Shown: positions 26,089 through 34,771 of the stretch, piece after piece
How positions within the stretch are numbered: the stretch's first letter is position 1
Layout of the letters: every line of letters begins with the position of its first letter
Assembly: GCF_900130015.1 (NCBI RefSeq)
Contig: NZ_FQXS01000025.1
Location: 1-63,132, forward strand
Direction: 5' to 3'
Length of the DNA: 63,132 nt
DNA from: Desulfofustis glycolicus DSM 9705
GTDB lineage: Bacteria > Desulfobacterota > Desulfobulbia > Desulfobulbales > Desulfocapsaceae
Translations under genes and position numbers: made by a program
Notes under the pieces: generated by a model
What the model was told of the DNA's origin: nothing
What the model saw: the letters and a program-made list of their open reading frames with translations, nothing else
Databases searched by the model: none

Positions 26089-27786
26089 TCACTGGGCCTG
26101 GGCCACCCGGAACACCTCCTCGATGGTGGTGACGCCGGCCAGCACTTTTGCCGCACCGTCCTGGAGCAACGTCGTCATTCCCCCGGCCTGGGCCTGGCGG
26201 CGCAACGCGGAGGAGTCCGAGGTCTTCAGGATCGACCGTTTCAGTTCGTCATTCATGATCATGAATTCGTGGATACCGGTTCGACCGCGATAACCGGTAT
26301 TACGGCACTCCTCGCACCCCCGCCCACGATAGACCGGGGTATCCTTTAGCATCTCCCTGGTCAGGCCGATACCGGCGATCTCCTGCGCGTCCGGCTCATA
26401 GGATTCACGGCAAGCGGGGCAGATGATGCGGACCAGCCGCTGGGCCAGAATGGCATTGATCGATGAGGCGATCAGAAAGGACTCGACCCCCATATCACGC
26501 AACCGGGTAACCGTACTCGGGGCATCGTTGGTATGCAGGGTGGAAAAGACCAGATGGCCGGTCAGGGCGGATTGAATGGCTATTTCCGCCGTCTCCAGGT
26601 CACGGATTTCGCCGATCAGAATGACATCGGGATCCTGGCGGACGATCGAGCGCAGTCCCGAGGCGAAGGTCAGGTCGATCTTCGGGTTGACCTGCACCTG
26701 GCCGATTCCCGGAATCCGATATTCGATCGGGTCTTCCACCGTGATGATATTGATGTCGACCCGGTTGATTGCCGACAGCGCCGCATACAGCGTCGTTGTC
26801 TTGCCCGAACCGGTCGGCCCGGTGACCAGCACGATGCCGTTGGGCGCCTTGATGATCCGGGAGAAAAGGGTCAACCGCTCCGGTGACATGCCGAGATCGG
26901 TGAGCGACATGCGCACCGTCGACTTGTCAAGCAGACGCAGCACCACCCGTTCGCCAAATGCGGTCGGCAGAGTCGAGACCCGGATATCGATGTCCTTGTT
27001 GCCGACCTTGATCTCGATCCGCCCGTCCTGGGGCAACCGTTTTTCGGCGATATTCATCCGGGCCATCAATTTGATTCGCGACGTCAGCGCGGACTGCACG
27101 TGTTTCGGCGGCGTGAACATGTCGTAGAGCAGGCCGTCGAGCCGCTGCCTGATCTTCAGGCTGTTCTGGTACGGTTCGATATGGATATCGGAGACATTGT
27201 GCCGGACGGCCTGGGAGAGCATCAGGTTGACCAGCCGAATGACCGGTGAATGCGAGGTATCATCAAGCAGATCGCCGACCTCCTCTATTTTCGAAAAGAG
27301 GACATCGGGGTCTTCTTCGTCGATATCCTGAAGCACTTCTTCAGCGGTATCCAGCGTCAGGTCATAGGCAGAGTTAATGGTCCGGATGATCTCGCTGTGC
27401 GGACTCAATGCCGCCGGACAGGACGGCAGATCGAGCTGCAGGCGCACCTCGTCGAGCGCCTGGAAATCAAATGGGTCGTGCACGGCGATATACACTTCGT
27501 CTTCGGTGATCACCGGAACGAGCAGATTCTTTTTCAAAAAACCGATCGACAACTTCTTCGTAAACCCGGTATCGATCGTGGTCGGCAGCAGCGGGATCAC
27601 CGTCATCCGGAACTGTTCGGCCAGGACCTGGAGCAGATCCATTTCCCGCAATACCTTCTGCCGAACGAGAATTTCGCCGAGTTTGCCGCCGCCCTTTTTC
27701 TGGACGGCATAGGCCTGCTGCAGCGCCTCTTCCGGCACCCCCGCCCGCTCGACGAGCAACCTGCCCACGGTATCGTTCATCACCAC
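26089..27786 (-). CDS. gspE: Type II secretion ATPase GspE (PilB/GspE superfamily)
   Basis: 565 residues. The N-terminal MshEN/GSPII_E domain (~1-150) is followed by a RecA-like core: Walker A GPTGSGKTTTLY, the Asp box (ITVEDPIEYRIPGIGQVQVN), Walker B (DPDVILIGEIRDLETA) and the His box (TGHLVFSTLHTND). A tetracysteine zinc site follows (CPAC ... CEECRNTGYRGRTGI). It drives pseudopilus assembly. PilB cannot be excluded by motifs alone, but the neighbouring gspN, gspA and gspB favour T2SS. The first ATG (MVMNDTVG) was kept. Confidence 0.88.
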   Translation of the reverse strand: MVMNDTVGRLLVERAGVPEEALQQAYAVQKKGGGKLGEILVRQKVLREMDLLQVLAEQFRMTVIPLLPTTIDTGFTKKLSIGFLKKNLLVPVITEDEVYIAVHDPFDFQALDEVRLQLDLPSCPAALSPHSEIIRTINSAYDLTLDTAEEVLQDIDEEDPDVLFSKIEEVGDLLDDTSHSPVIRLVNLMLSQAVRHNVSDIHIEPYQNSLKIRQRLDGLLYDMFTPPKHVQSALTSRIKLMARMNIAEKRLPQDGRIEIKVGNKDIDIRVSTLPTAFGERVVLRLLDKSTVRMSLTDLGMSPERLTLFSRIIKAPNGIVLVTGPTGSGKTTTLYAALSAINRVDINIITVEDPIEYRIPGIGQVQVNPKIDLTFASGLRSIVRQDPDVILIGEIRDLETAEIAIQSALTGHLVFSTLHTNDAPSTVTRLRDMGVESFLIASSINAILAQRLVRIICPACRESYEPDAQEIAGIGLTREMLKDTPVYRGRGCEECRNTGYRGRTGIHEFMIMNDELKRSILKTSDSSALRRQAQAGGMTTLLQDGAAKVLAGVTTIEEVFRVAQAQ

Positions 27787-27846
27787 TCTGTCACTCCGTC
27801 AGATGAGCTCTTTTCCGGAATCCGATCATCCCGTCGCTCTCACCGC

Positions 27847-28728
27847 TCACGGCCGGCGAACCGGTCCGAATTGAAACACCGGCTCCAGCACACTGCCCGC
27901 AACGTGAAACGGAATCGGACCGGGGCCGTACGTCCGGTTGAGCAGGGCAACAGCCCGGGCCGCTTGAGGGTTGGCGGCGAGGTAGCCGGATGACGGCTGC
28001 AACTGGCCGGCCACGGCAACCTCGCTGTCACGCCAGTTGGTTGCCAAACGCACGAGCCCGGTAAACATCGCCTCATAGTTCTGGCCGGCCGCCTCCCCCT
28101 GGGACAGGGCGATCGTTGCATCGGTAATATCGATCTCGGCCGAAACCGAGTCGAATTGCATCTCCGTTTCCCTGAGAATCTGACGTTTCAGAGAAAGCCG
28201 CAGATCCTCTATCCGGATCATCCCATGCAGGGTTCCGGCAACCGGATCGGCCAGCGGTGCCTGATAGTTGCCGGAAAAACCGGCAACGCCGCTCAGTTGT
28301 CGATCAAGGCGCCGACTCACCGGCGCCACAGCCAGATCAAATCCCTGCACCGAGACGGCCGGCAGAGCCAGCGTCTCCCGGGAACGATCGAGCACCACCT
28401 CGCCGGTCACCGCCGCTCCCAACACCTCGAGTCGAGTGTGGAACCGGCTCAGGGGATGGCGCATAACAAAACGAATTTCCGCTGTATCGATGACCAACGG
28501 TTCCCCCAACGGTGCCGCTTCAATACTGATGGTGTCGAGGACAAGCCCCAGCGGATGATGATAGCCGGCATCGGCAATAGTGCATTCCACTCCGGGCACC
28601 ACCGTTTCCAGCCTGGCGGCAGCGGCCGCAAGCAGATCTTCCTTGGGAAAGCGAATAACCAGCAGTACCAGGGTCAACGCGATGGCGTAGCAGAAAAGGA
28701 GCGTGACAAAGAAAAATTTTTTAACCAT
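27847..28728 (-). CDS. Type II secretion protein GspN-like
   Basis: 293 residues from ATG 28728, chosen because it directly starts a signal anchor (MVKKFFFVTLLFCYAIALTL); the in-frame ATG at 28788 would add 20 unlikely residues. The rest is a periplasmic beta-rich domain with repeated short strands (LEVLGAAVTGEVVLDRS, GTLHGMIRIEDLRLSL), as in GspN proteins of Desulfobacterota and spirochaetes. Next to gspE on the same strand, 60 bp away. It probably links inner-membrane GspC/L/M parts to the periplasm. Confidence 0.7.
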   Translation of the reverse strand: MVKKFFFVTLLFCYAIALTLVLLVIRFPKEDLLAAAAARLETVVPGVECTIADAGYHHPLGLVLDTISIEAAPLGEPLVIDTAEIRFVMRHPLSRFHTRLEVLGAAVTGEVVLDRSRETLALPAVSVQGFDLAVAPVSRRLDRQLSGVAGFSGNYQAPLADPVAGTLHGMIRIEDLRLSLKRQILRETEMQFDSVSAEIDITDATIALSQGEAAGQNYEAMFTGLVRLATNWRDSEVAVAGQLQPSSGYLAANPQAARAVALLNRTYGPGPIPFHVAGSVLEPVFQFGPVRRP

Positions 28729-28942
28729 CAGGGCGTACCGACCACAATTCAACGCTGCAACGCGGCATCCCGGCGCCGTTATCGGCATGCCGGTCTCGTG
28801 CCGCTGTCGTCATGCTCTGCATGATAGCCGACAACCACAACAGGATACAAAGAAAAATGGCAATGGCCGCCGATTTGTCCTATAATGGCGCAATGTCCGG
28901 CAGCAGGGCAAACCACCCGGATCACCGTCCCACACGCTCTCT

Positions 28943-30079
28943 ATGTACAAACACTATTTCGGCCTCAACGAAAATCCTTTTTCCATCGCTCCGGATCCCC
29001 GATATCTGTACATGAGCGAGCGGCACCAGGAGGCCCTGGCTCATCTTTGCTTCGGAGCGGTCTCGGACGGGTGCATCATCTTGCTGACCGGCGAGGTCGG
29101 CACCGGCAAGACCACGATCTGCCGACGGTTTCTCGACGAACTCGACGAAAACACTGACGTTGCCATTATCATCAACCCGAAACTGACCGCCGACGAATTG
29201 CTCGGGGCCATCTGCGATGAGTTCGAAATCGACCGGACCGATGCCATCCGGACGACCAGGCAACGGATCAACCTGCTCAACGACTACCTGCTACAGGCCC
29301 ATGCCCGCAACCGGCAAGCCTTGCTGGTCATCGATGAGGCGCAGCATCTCGATCGCGATGTTCTCGAGATGCTGCGCCTGCTGACCAACCTGGAAACCGA
29401 CCGGCACAAACTGCTGAAGATCATCCTGCTCGGTCAATCGGAGTTGGCCTTGATGCTCGCCCGACCGGACCTGAGCCAGATCAATCAACGCATCACCAGC
29501 AGATACCACCTGGGCGGCCTGCAACGAAGCGATCTCAGCGGCTATATCAGGCACCGCGTTACCGTTGCCGGCGGTGGTCGTTCGCCCCTGTTCGGCAAAC
29601 GGGCCTGCAGAGCCATCTACGAACTCACCGGCGGTATTCCCCGCCTGATCAACAATCTCTGTGATCGCTCGCTGCTCGGCGCTTACAGCGAGGGGAAAGA
29701 GCAGGTCGATCAGCGCACCGTCAAGCGTGCCGCCCGTGAACTGTTCGGCGACCGGCAGCCGCCGCGCCAGAGGCCGGCCCGCCGCCTGCTCGTTCCACTC
29801 GCCGGCCTGCTGGCCGCAGCGCTGGCGGTCGGCATGTGGCTCGGCAGCTTTACCTCTGACCACTCCCCACCGGACACGGCCAAATCGACGGGGGTCGAGG
29901 ACGACACAGCCGACGCCCCCCCGGGAAACGAAGCCTCGGCATCTGCTGACGATGCGGCCGATCCACTGTTGTACAGTGCCGGCAAAAAGGGAGAAAATCA
30001 AATCAATATCGGGCCGATAACCGTTCGCGATACTTCGTCGAACCGGCGTGATACGGGCGCTCATGTCGTACATCCTTGA
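28943..30079 (+). CDS. GspA/ExeA-type AAA+ ATPase of type II secretion
   Basis: 378 residues. It starts with the diagnostic MYKHYFGLNENPFSIAPDPR. Walker A is GEVGTGKTT (~residue 52), Walker B ALLVIDEAQHL, sensor LLGQSEL, and the C-terminal part of the AAA domain is ELTGGIPRLINNLCDR. A membrane helix follows (~283-302), then a disordered acidic periplasmic tail without the peptidoglycan-binding domain some ExeA proteins have. With GspB it helps place the secretin in the outer membrane through the peptidoglycan. It overlaps gspB by 17 bp. Confidence 0.85.
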   Translation: MYKHYFGLNENPFSIAPDPRYLYMSERHQEALAHLCFGAVSDGCIILLTGEVGTGKTTICRRFLDELDENTDVAIIINPKLTADELLGAICDEFEIDRTDAIRTTRQRINLLNDYLLQAHARNRQALLVIDEAQHLDRDVLEMLRLLTNLETDRHKLLKIILLGQSELALMLARPDLSQINQRITSRYHLGGLQRSDLSGYIRHRVTVAGGGRSPLFGKRACRAIYELTGGIPRLINNLCDRSLLGAYSEGKEQVDQRTVKRAARELFGDRQPPRQRPARRLLVPLAGLLAAALAVGMWLGSFTSDHSPPDTAKSTGVEDDTADAPPGNEASASADDAADPLLYSAGKKGENQINIGPITVRDTSSNRRDTGAHVVHP

Positions 30080-30686
30080 TGCACTAAAGAAATCCGCCGA
30101 TGAACGACGGCGCGTGCAACAGTCAGACCCGCTTCTGGGCCAGCCGCCTGTTTACTCCACCGCCGACCGGCAAGTATCACAGGGCCTGCTGCCGGTGCTG
30201 GCGGCCCTGCTGCTCTGTTTGTCACTGGCGACCGGTGCTGGTTGGTATTGGTTGGGTGCGCGACCGTTGCCCGATGGCGAGTCCCCGGCCGACACCGTAA
30301 TTCGTAACCGAACGGAAAACGGCCAGGCCGCCTCCGTCGGCAGACAGGCGACCGCCCTGCCGGCCACGACGACAGCGCAAACCACAAGAACTCAGGAAGT
30401 GTCCGCAGAACCGCCCGGGCGGCCGGCACCGCCAGAAGCTCCCACGAACGTTCCGCTGCTTGTCGACCTCTCGCCGGCCATGCAGGCGGCAATCCCGGAA
30501 ATCCGGTTCAGCGGGCACGTTTTCTCCCCTGTGCCCTCCCTGCGCATGATCATGGCAAACCAGACAATCGTCCGGGAACAGGATCTGCTTGCGCCGGATG
30601 TCAGGCTCGAGGAAATAACCGAGACCGGCGTGCTCCTCAGCTATCGGGGTACCCGGTTTCGCGTTGAACTGCTGCCGCCGCTCTGA
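30063..30686 (+). CDS. GspB-like type II secretion protein
   Basis: 207 residues from ATG 30063, which gives the family start MSYILDALKKSADERRR. One membrane helix (~residues 40-60), a Thr/Ala/Pro-rich linker, then the conserved GspB C-terminal domain (IRFSGHVFSPVPSLRMIMAN ... YRGTRFRVELLPP). It partners GspA in secretin assembly and its gene overlaps the gspA 3' end. Divergent from the gspN-gspE block, so the T2SS genes are split into two facing units here. Confidence 0.82.
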   Translation: MSYILDALKKSADERRRVQQSDPLLGQPPVYSTADRQVSQGLLPVLAALLLCLSLATGAGWYWLGARPLPDGESPADTVIRNRTENGQAASVGRQATALPATTTAQTTRTQEVSAEPPGRPAPPEAPTNVPLLVDLSPAMQAAIPEIRFSGHVFSPVPSLRMIMANQTIVREQDLLAPDVRLEEITETGVLLSYRGTRFRVELLPPL

Positions 30687-30714
30687 CCGGTTTTTTGGTT
30701 TTCCTATAACCTCC

Positions 30715-30830
30715 ATGACGGGGCGTCACAACGAACAATGAAAATCAGCGCCGTGGCCGGAAGATCTGGTTGGTTTTTGAAAGTGAGCGGGGGACAGGTT
30801 AAAACTTGTCCCGCCGATTTTCATATGAAA
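30715..30830 (+). repeat. Dispersed repeat family 1, copy B
   Basis: Left end CATGACGGGGCGTCACAACG (30714-30733), then AACAATGAAAATCAGCG. Right end is the near-palindrome GGGACAGGTTAAAACTTGTCCC (30791-30812) followed by GCCGATTTTCATATGAAAA. The two ATGAAAATC motifs are in inverted orientation and define the element's termini. This is a short version, missing the central hairpin found in copies C and E. Confidence 0.8.
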
Positions 30831-30972
30831 AAAAAACAGAAAATACTCGGTTGGTTTACCGCAAACATTGAAATTCGTTCGCCTTCAGGTATTATTGCAG
30901 AACTGCGAAGTCTGAAAAACAATCATCAGTCAGGTTGTATCAGGCCCACCCTTATCACTTCTCTGAAGAGGA

Positions 30973-31668
30973 ATGAAGATCATGCAACGCACAGCAAATC
31001 TTATCGCGCCGGCACTGACCTGTCTTCTGCTGATCAGCACACCACACCTCAGCTCCGCCGCTGAAGGTCTCGGAATCGCCGTTAAAGCCGGGACGTTGGG
31101 TGTCGGTGCCGAGCTCAGCACGCCGCTTCTCCCCAACACCAGATTACGTGGCGGTGTCAATTATCTGAAGTATGAATTCGAATCGACCATTTCAGATATC
31201 GATTACGAATTCGAACCGGAGCACAATTCAGCCTCACTGGTACTTGATGTTCACCCATTCGGCGGTGCATTTTTCATCAGCGGCGGGGCATACTTCAACA
31301 ATAACAACGTTGGGGTTACCGGAACCATCGATAGCGGCATCATCCCGGCAGATTACTATCGTTATGCGTTCCTCGCCGATCTGGTATCGATCAGCGGCGA
31401 TGTCGAATTCAACCCCGTTGCTCCGTATGCCGGCATCGGTTGGCGCAGCAACAGCGATACCTCCGGTTGGGGCTTTGCCATCGAACTCGGCGTATTGTAC
31501 CAGGGCGCCCCCGATGTCAAAAACCTCAGAGTTAATGCGCCCATAGACGTCAACGGCTTCGATGACGTGCAGCGCTTTCTGGCGGAACAGGAGCAAGAGA
31601 TCGAAGACGAGCTTGACTGGTTCGAATTCTATCCGGTCGCCTCGGCGATGCTCACCTACCATTTTTGA
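30973..31668 (+). CDS. Outer-membrane beta-barrel protein
   Basis: 231 residues: a signal peptide (NLIAPALTCLLLISTPHLSSA), then alternating amphipathic strands such as GIAVKAGTLGVGAELSTPL and SGGAYFNNNNVG, ending in Phe (AMLTYHF), the signal recognised by the BAM complex. Length and Gly/aromatic composition suggest a small 8-stranded barrel. An in-frame ATG three codons later has a better-spaced GAGGA. The function is unknown; it is preceded by copy B and followed by the envelope genes. Confidence 0.72.
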   Translation: MKIMQRTANLIAPALTCLLLISTPHLSSAAEGLGIAVKAGTLGVGAELSTPLLPNTRLRGGVNYLKYEFESTISDIDYEFEPEHNSASLVLDVHPFGGAFFISGGAYFNNNNVGVTGTIDSGIIPADYYRYAFLADLVSISGDVEFNPVAPYAGIGWRSNSDTSGWGFAIELGVLYQGAPDVKNLRVNAPIDVNGFDDVQRFLAEQEQEIEDELDWFEFYPVASAMLTYHF

Positions 31669-31754
31669 CTTAAATCGGTAGTGGCAGAGAACTCGTAACC
31701 TGATTGTCTGCTCGCAGCCAACGGGCCCCTATTACCATCTCGCGAATACACCGA

Positions 31755-33143
31755 ATGATCAAGTACTGGACCGCCGCGCTGTCTGCAACACTGCCGCTGT
31801 TTATACGGAAACCATATGCAGAGCAATCACGGATAGCTCTTCGGGAGAAAAAGTCGATCATCGTTGTTTCCCTGATACTCTTCAGTGCCGTATTTCTCCT
31901 GAGATCGTGGCCGAACGTGATTAATCCCGGCCTCTACTGGGAAGATGCTACCCACTATTTTAATCTCTATTACGGACTGAAACGCGAATTCAGCTTCATT
32001 CTCCAACATCCCAACGGTTACTACAACATTATCAACAACCTAGTTGCCTGGCTAGCCTCCTATCTCGATGTCCGGATACAACCGCTAACCTACCATCTCT
32101 TCGCTATGACATTGGGTGTTATCACGGCAACCAACCTGATTTTTTCCGGTTTATTGCAGCATCGCTCTATTTTACTGGCCGCACCCATTGTTCTCGGCCT
32201 TTCCGGCATGAACCATATTTACTACTACAATACTCTCACGTTTCAGATGTACAATGTGGTAGTACTGCTGTTGTGTCTTTTATTCTTCCCAGCCCCAAAA
32301 TCAAAAATCACTCTTGCCGCTCTCTGCCTGGCCGCCTCCCTGCTCGTCTGGTCCGGACCATATTCGGTCGTTGCTTTTCCGGTATCGCTTTTGTTCCTGC
32401 TTTTCTTTCGCAACGGATCAAAGAGCATTCTCTTCACCGTTGTGATCATCAACGTTTTGCTTTACAGCCTATCGGTCAAAGAAAGCACTATCCAAATCAT
32501 GAACATCTTCGATGCCGGTACTCGTCGAATCGCTACTCATGTACTCTTTGAACAGGTTTTTTTTCTCGATCTCTTCGGAAAACTATCCTTCTTGAAACTA
32601 ATCATATTTTCTTTCTTGCTCATCGCGGCGTTATACGTTTTGAGGAAGAACGTTTATTACCTTAAAATCAGCGCTATCCTATTCACCATCATTCTCGCCG
32701 GACTTGCCCCACTTTTTCTCAGTATCAAATTCCAGCTCTACCAAATGGTCTTTCCATGCCATTTGTATATTTCAGTTTTCTTCTGGCTTCTTTTCCTTCT
32801 ACTGACCGTTGACAAGATCCTCGAGCACTGTAATGGTTCGTTTAAAGTTCAGATTCTCGTCAGTCTGCTCCTTTTCAGCCTTGTTTGGGTTGACAACCTG
32901 CAGCACCCAGCGAAACGACAGGAAAAGATCATGACGTCTATTCCCGCTTTTGTACAAACGATTCACCGGGTTGAACAGTTGAACCTGGAGGAAGAGAATA
33001 CCTATGTGATCATCAAGACGGACAATGTCATGCCGGAATACATGCCTCCCATGGTTAGGGTCGGCAGTCAACACCCGGGTGCCAGACGACTGGGACCAAA
33101 GGATATAGAACTTGAGTCAGGGAAGGAATTTATCGTTAAATAA
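31755..33143 (+). CDS. Multi-spanning membrane protein, glycosyltransferase-like (GT-C type suspected)
   Basis: 462 residues from ATG 31755; a TTG at 31704 is also in frame. About 11 membrane helices, with the first large periplasmic loop carrying WEDATHYFNLYYGL, a position where GT-C enzymes hold their catalytic acidic residues. The C-terminal ~70 residues are soluble. Codon use is AT-richer than that of the T2SS genes. Probably involved in adding sugars to a lipid-linked or surface glycan; the neighbours (GT2, acyltransferases) agree. The exact family is not assigned. Confidence 0.6.
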   Translation: MIKYWTAALSATLPLFIRKPYAEQSRIALREKKSIIVVSLILFSAVFLLRSWPNVINPGLYWEDATHYFNLYYGLKREFSFILQHPNGYYNIINNLVAWLASYLDVRIQPLTYHLFAMTLGVITATNLIFSGLLQHRSILLAAPIVLGLSGMNHIYYYNTLTFQMYNVVVLLLCLLFFPAPKSKITLAALCLAASLLVWSGPYSVVAFPVSLLFLLFFRNGSKSILFTVVIINVLLYSLSVKESTIQIMNIFDAGTRRIATHVLFEQVFFLDLFGKLSFLKLIIFSFLLIAALYVLRKNVYYLKISAILFTIILAGLAPLFLSIKFQLYQMVFPCHLYISVFFWLLFLLLTVDKILEHCNGSFKVQILVSLLLFSLVWVDNLQHPAKRQEKIMTSIPAFVQTIHRVEQLNLEEENTYVIIKTDNVMPEYMPPMVRVGSQHPGARRLGPKDIELESGKEFIVK

Positions 33144-33228
33144 TTATTGCTTATCCGGAAGAACAGCGGTTTTGCCATCCCTTGCAATGAACGGAAGCCC
33201 TTTTTTACGAGATGTGACAGGTTAGAGC

Positions 33229-34704
33229 TCAGACGAGCTGGCTCTTTTCCTGTGAGACGCTCATGGCATGTTCGAGAAGATAATCAAGCGAAGGCTTCGG
33301 TCGGAATGAGCATAATAGCTGGTACCCGAAGAAGGATGGCCGGATGAAGATCAAACCGCGATGGAATGACAAAAGAGCGGTACTTATGAAACGAGTTCGA
33401 AAGATCTTGTCATATTGAATCGGAACCCCTGTTTCTTCAAGGCATTCAAACAGATATTGGGAGAACAAGCCTTTCAATGAGCGCAAAGTAAAAAAACGGG
33501 AGTGACCGAAACTGATAATGCCTTTTCTAGAGTAGGAAAACCGCCCCAGTAAAAGAAGAATTCTGGTCACGCAGAAACCGATATTACCGACCGCCACTAT
33601 AATGGTTAGCGTCGGCAGGTAACGGCAGAATTTCTGCAGCTGTTCCATATACAACTCCGGCCGACTGGAAATTTCCCGATCATCAAAAATAATGAGGTAA
33701 TCGAGCGTATCGCTAATCTCTGGGGGCGTCTTAAGATAGTCCGCCTGCTCATGGCGAACAGAACACCCGTTCTCAACGAGCGCGGCCACGAAATCATCGC
33801 TCGCGCCTCCCAGAATAACCACTCCGGTACCGGGCTTTATCTTCTCCTGAACGATAGACTGGATAAATCGTCCTGGAGAACCATCTGGTTTGTCGCTGTC
33901 ATCCGTCCGAGCACAATCAAATTTCCTATCATAAAATATGTGAAACTTTTGTATCTTGGCCTGAATTGTTGTTCGACAAACATCCCAGGCATACTTGAGA
34001 CCGTTGACGTGGCAAATCTCGTCACCGTAAAATGTAGGAATGGGCAATTCTTTGATCTTCAATCCAGCAGTAATAAATTGGATAATTATTTCAGTATCAA
34101 AGTGAAAATCATTGCTGTTCAAATCAAAGGGGACCTGAGCAAGCGCCGCAGCTGAATAGAGACGGTAACCACTGTGGAATTCGCTGAGTTTGGATCCCAG
34201 CAGCGCGTTTTGGACCGTCGTGAGAATCTTGTTGCCGACAAATTTATAGAGTGGCATGCCTCCTTTGAGCGCCGAGGTTCCCTGCATCATCCGTGAACCG
34301 AATACGGCATCAACCCCATCGTTCGCCAGAGATCCGGCGAGATCGGGCAGACACTCTGGAGCATATTGTCCGTCTCCGTGCACCAGAGCCACCCAATCAA
34401 ATCGGTTGCGCAAGGCGTAGTGAAACCCGATTTTCTGGTTTCCGCCATAGCCCTGATTCACCGGATTAAACAGGACGGTCATGGTAAATGGCACATCACC
34501 ACTTCGCTTGATCAGCTCGCTCTTGGCAAAGGTCTCATCCTGTGACGAATCGTCGATGATCAGAATCTCAACATCGTAGGACCTCGACAAGCCTATCGGG
34601 ATTCGTTTGATCACCGCCTCAATGGTTTTTTCAGCATTGTAAGCAACGATAAAAATCAGCAGTCGGCCGCGCTGTCTTTCGTGCTCTTCTGGTAAACTGT
34701 TCAT
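33229..34704 (-). CDS. Family 2 glycosyltransferase fused to a Rossmann-like second domain
   Basis: 491 residues. Residues 14-235 are a DPM1-like GT2: FIVAYNAEKTIEAVIKRIP, LIIDDSSQDET (first Asp), VHGDGQYAPE (DxD-like metal site) and the acceptor part HSGYRLYS. Residues ~290-470 begin with TGVVILGGASDDFVAALVEN, the first strand and Gly-rich turn of a methyltransferase-like fold, but the remaining SAM-binding residues are weak. Such fusions probably make or modify a surface glycan. It is divergent from nothing obvious and reads the same way as the genes up to 42956. Confidence 0.8.
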   Translation of the reverse strand: MNSLPEEHERQRGRLLIFIVAYNAEKTIEAVIKRIPIGLSRSYDVEILIIDDSSQDETFAKSELIKRSGDVPFTMTVLFNPVNQGYGGNQKIGFHYALRNRFDWVALVHGDGQYAPECLPDLAGSLANDGVDAVFGSRMMQGTSALKGGMPLYKFVGNKILTTVQNALLGSKLSEFHSGYRLYSAAALAQVPFDLNSNDFHFDTEIIIQFITAGLKIKELPIPTFYGDEICHVNGLKYAWDVCRTTIQAKIQKFHIFYDRKFDCARTDDSDKPDGSPGRFIQSIVQEKIKPGTGVVILGGASDDFVAALVENGCSVRHEQADYLKTPPEISDTLDYLIIFDDREISSRPELYMEQLQKFCRYLPTLTIIVAVGNIGFCVTRILLLLGRFSYSRKGIISFGHSRFFTLRSLKGLFSQYLFECLEETGVPIQYDKIFRTRFISTALLSFHRGLIFIRPSFFGYQLLCSFRPKPSLDYLLEHAMSVSQEKSQLV

Positions 34705-34771
34705 AGTTCAAGACGTTGGTGTTTCCGGCTTCACAAATCGCAACCGATTCATGTAGCTCAGTCGATACAAA

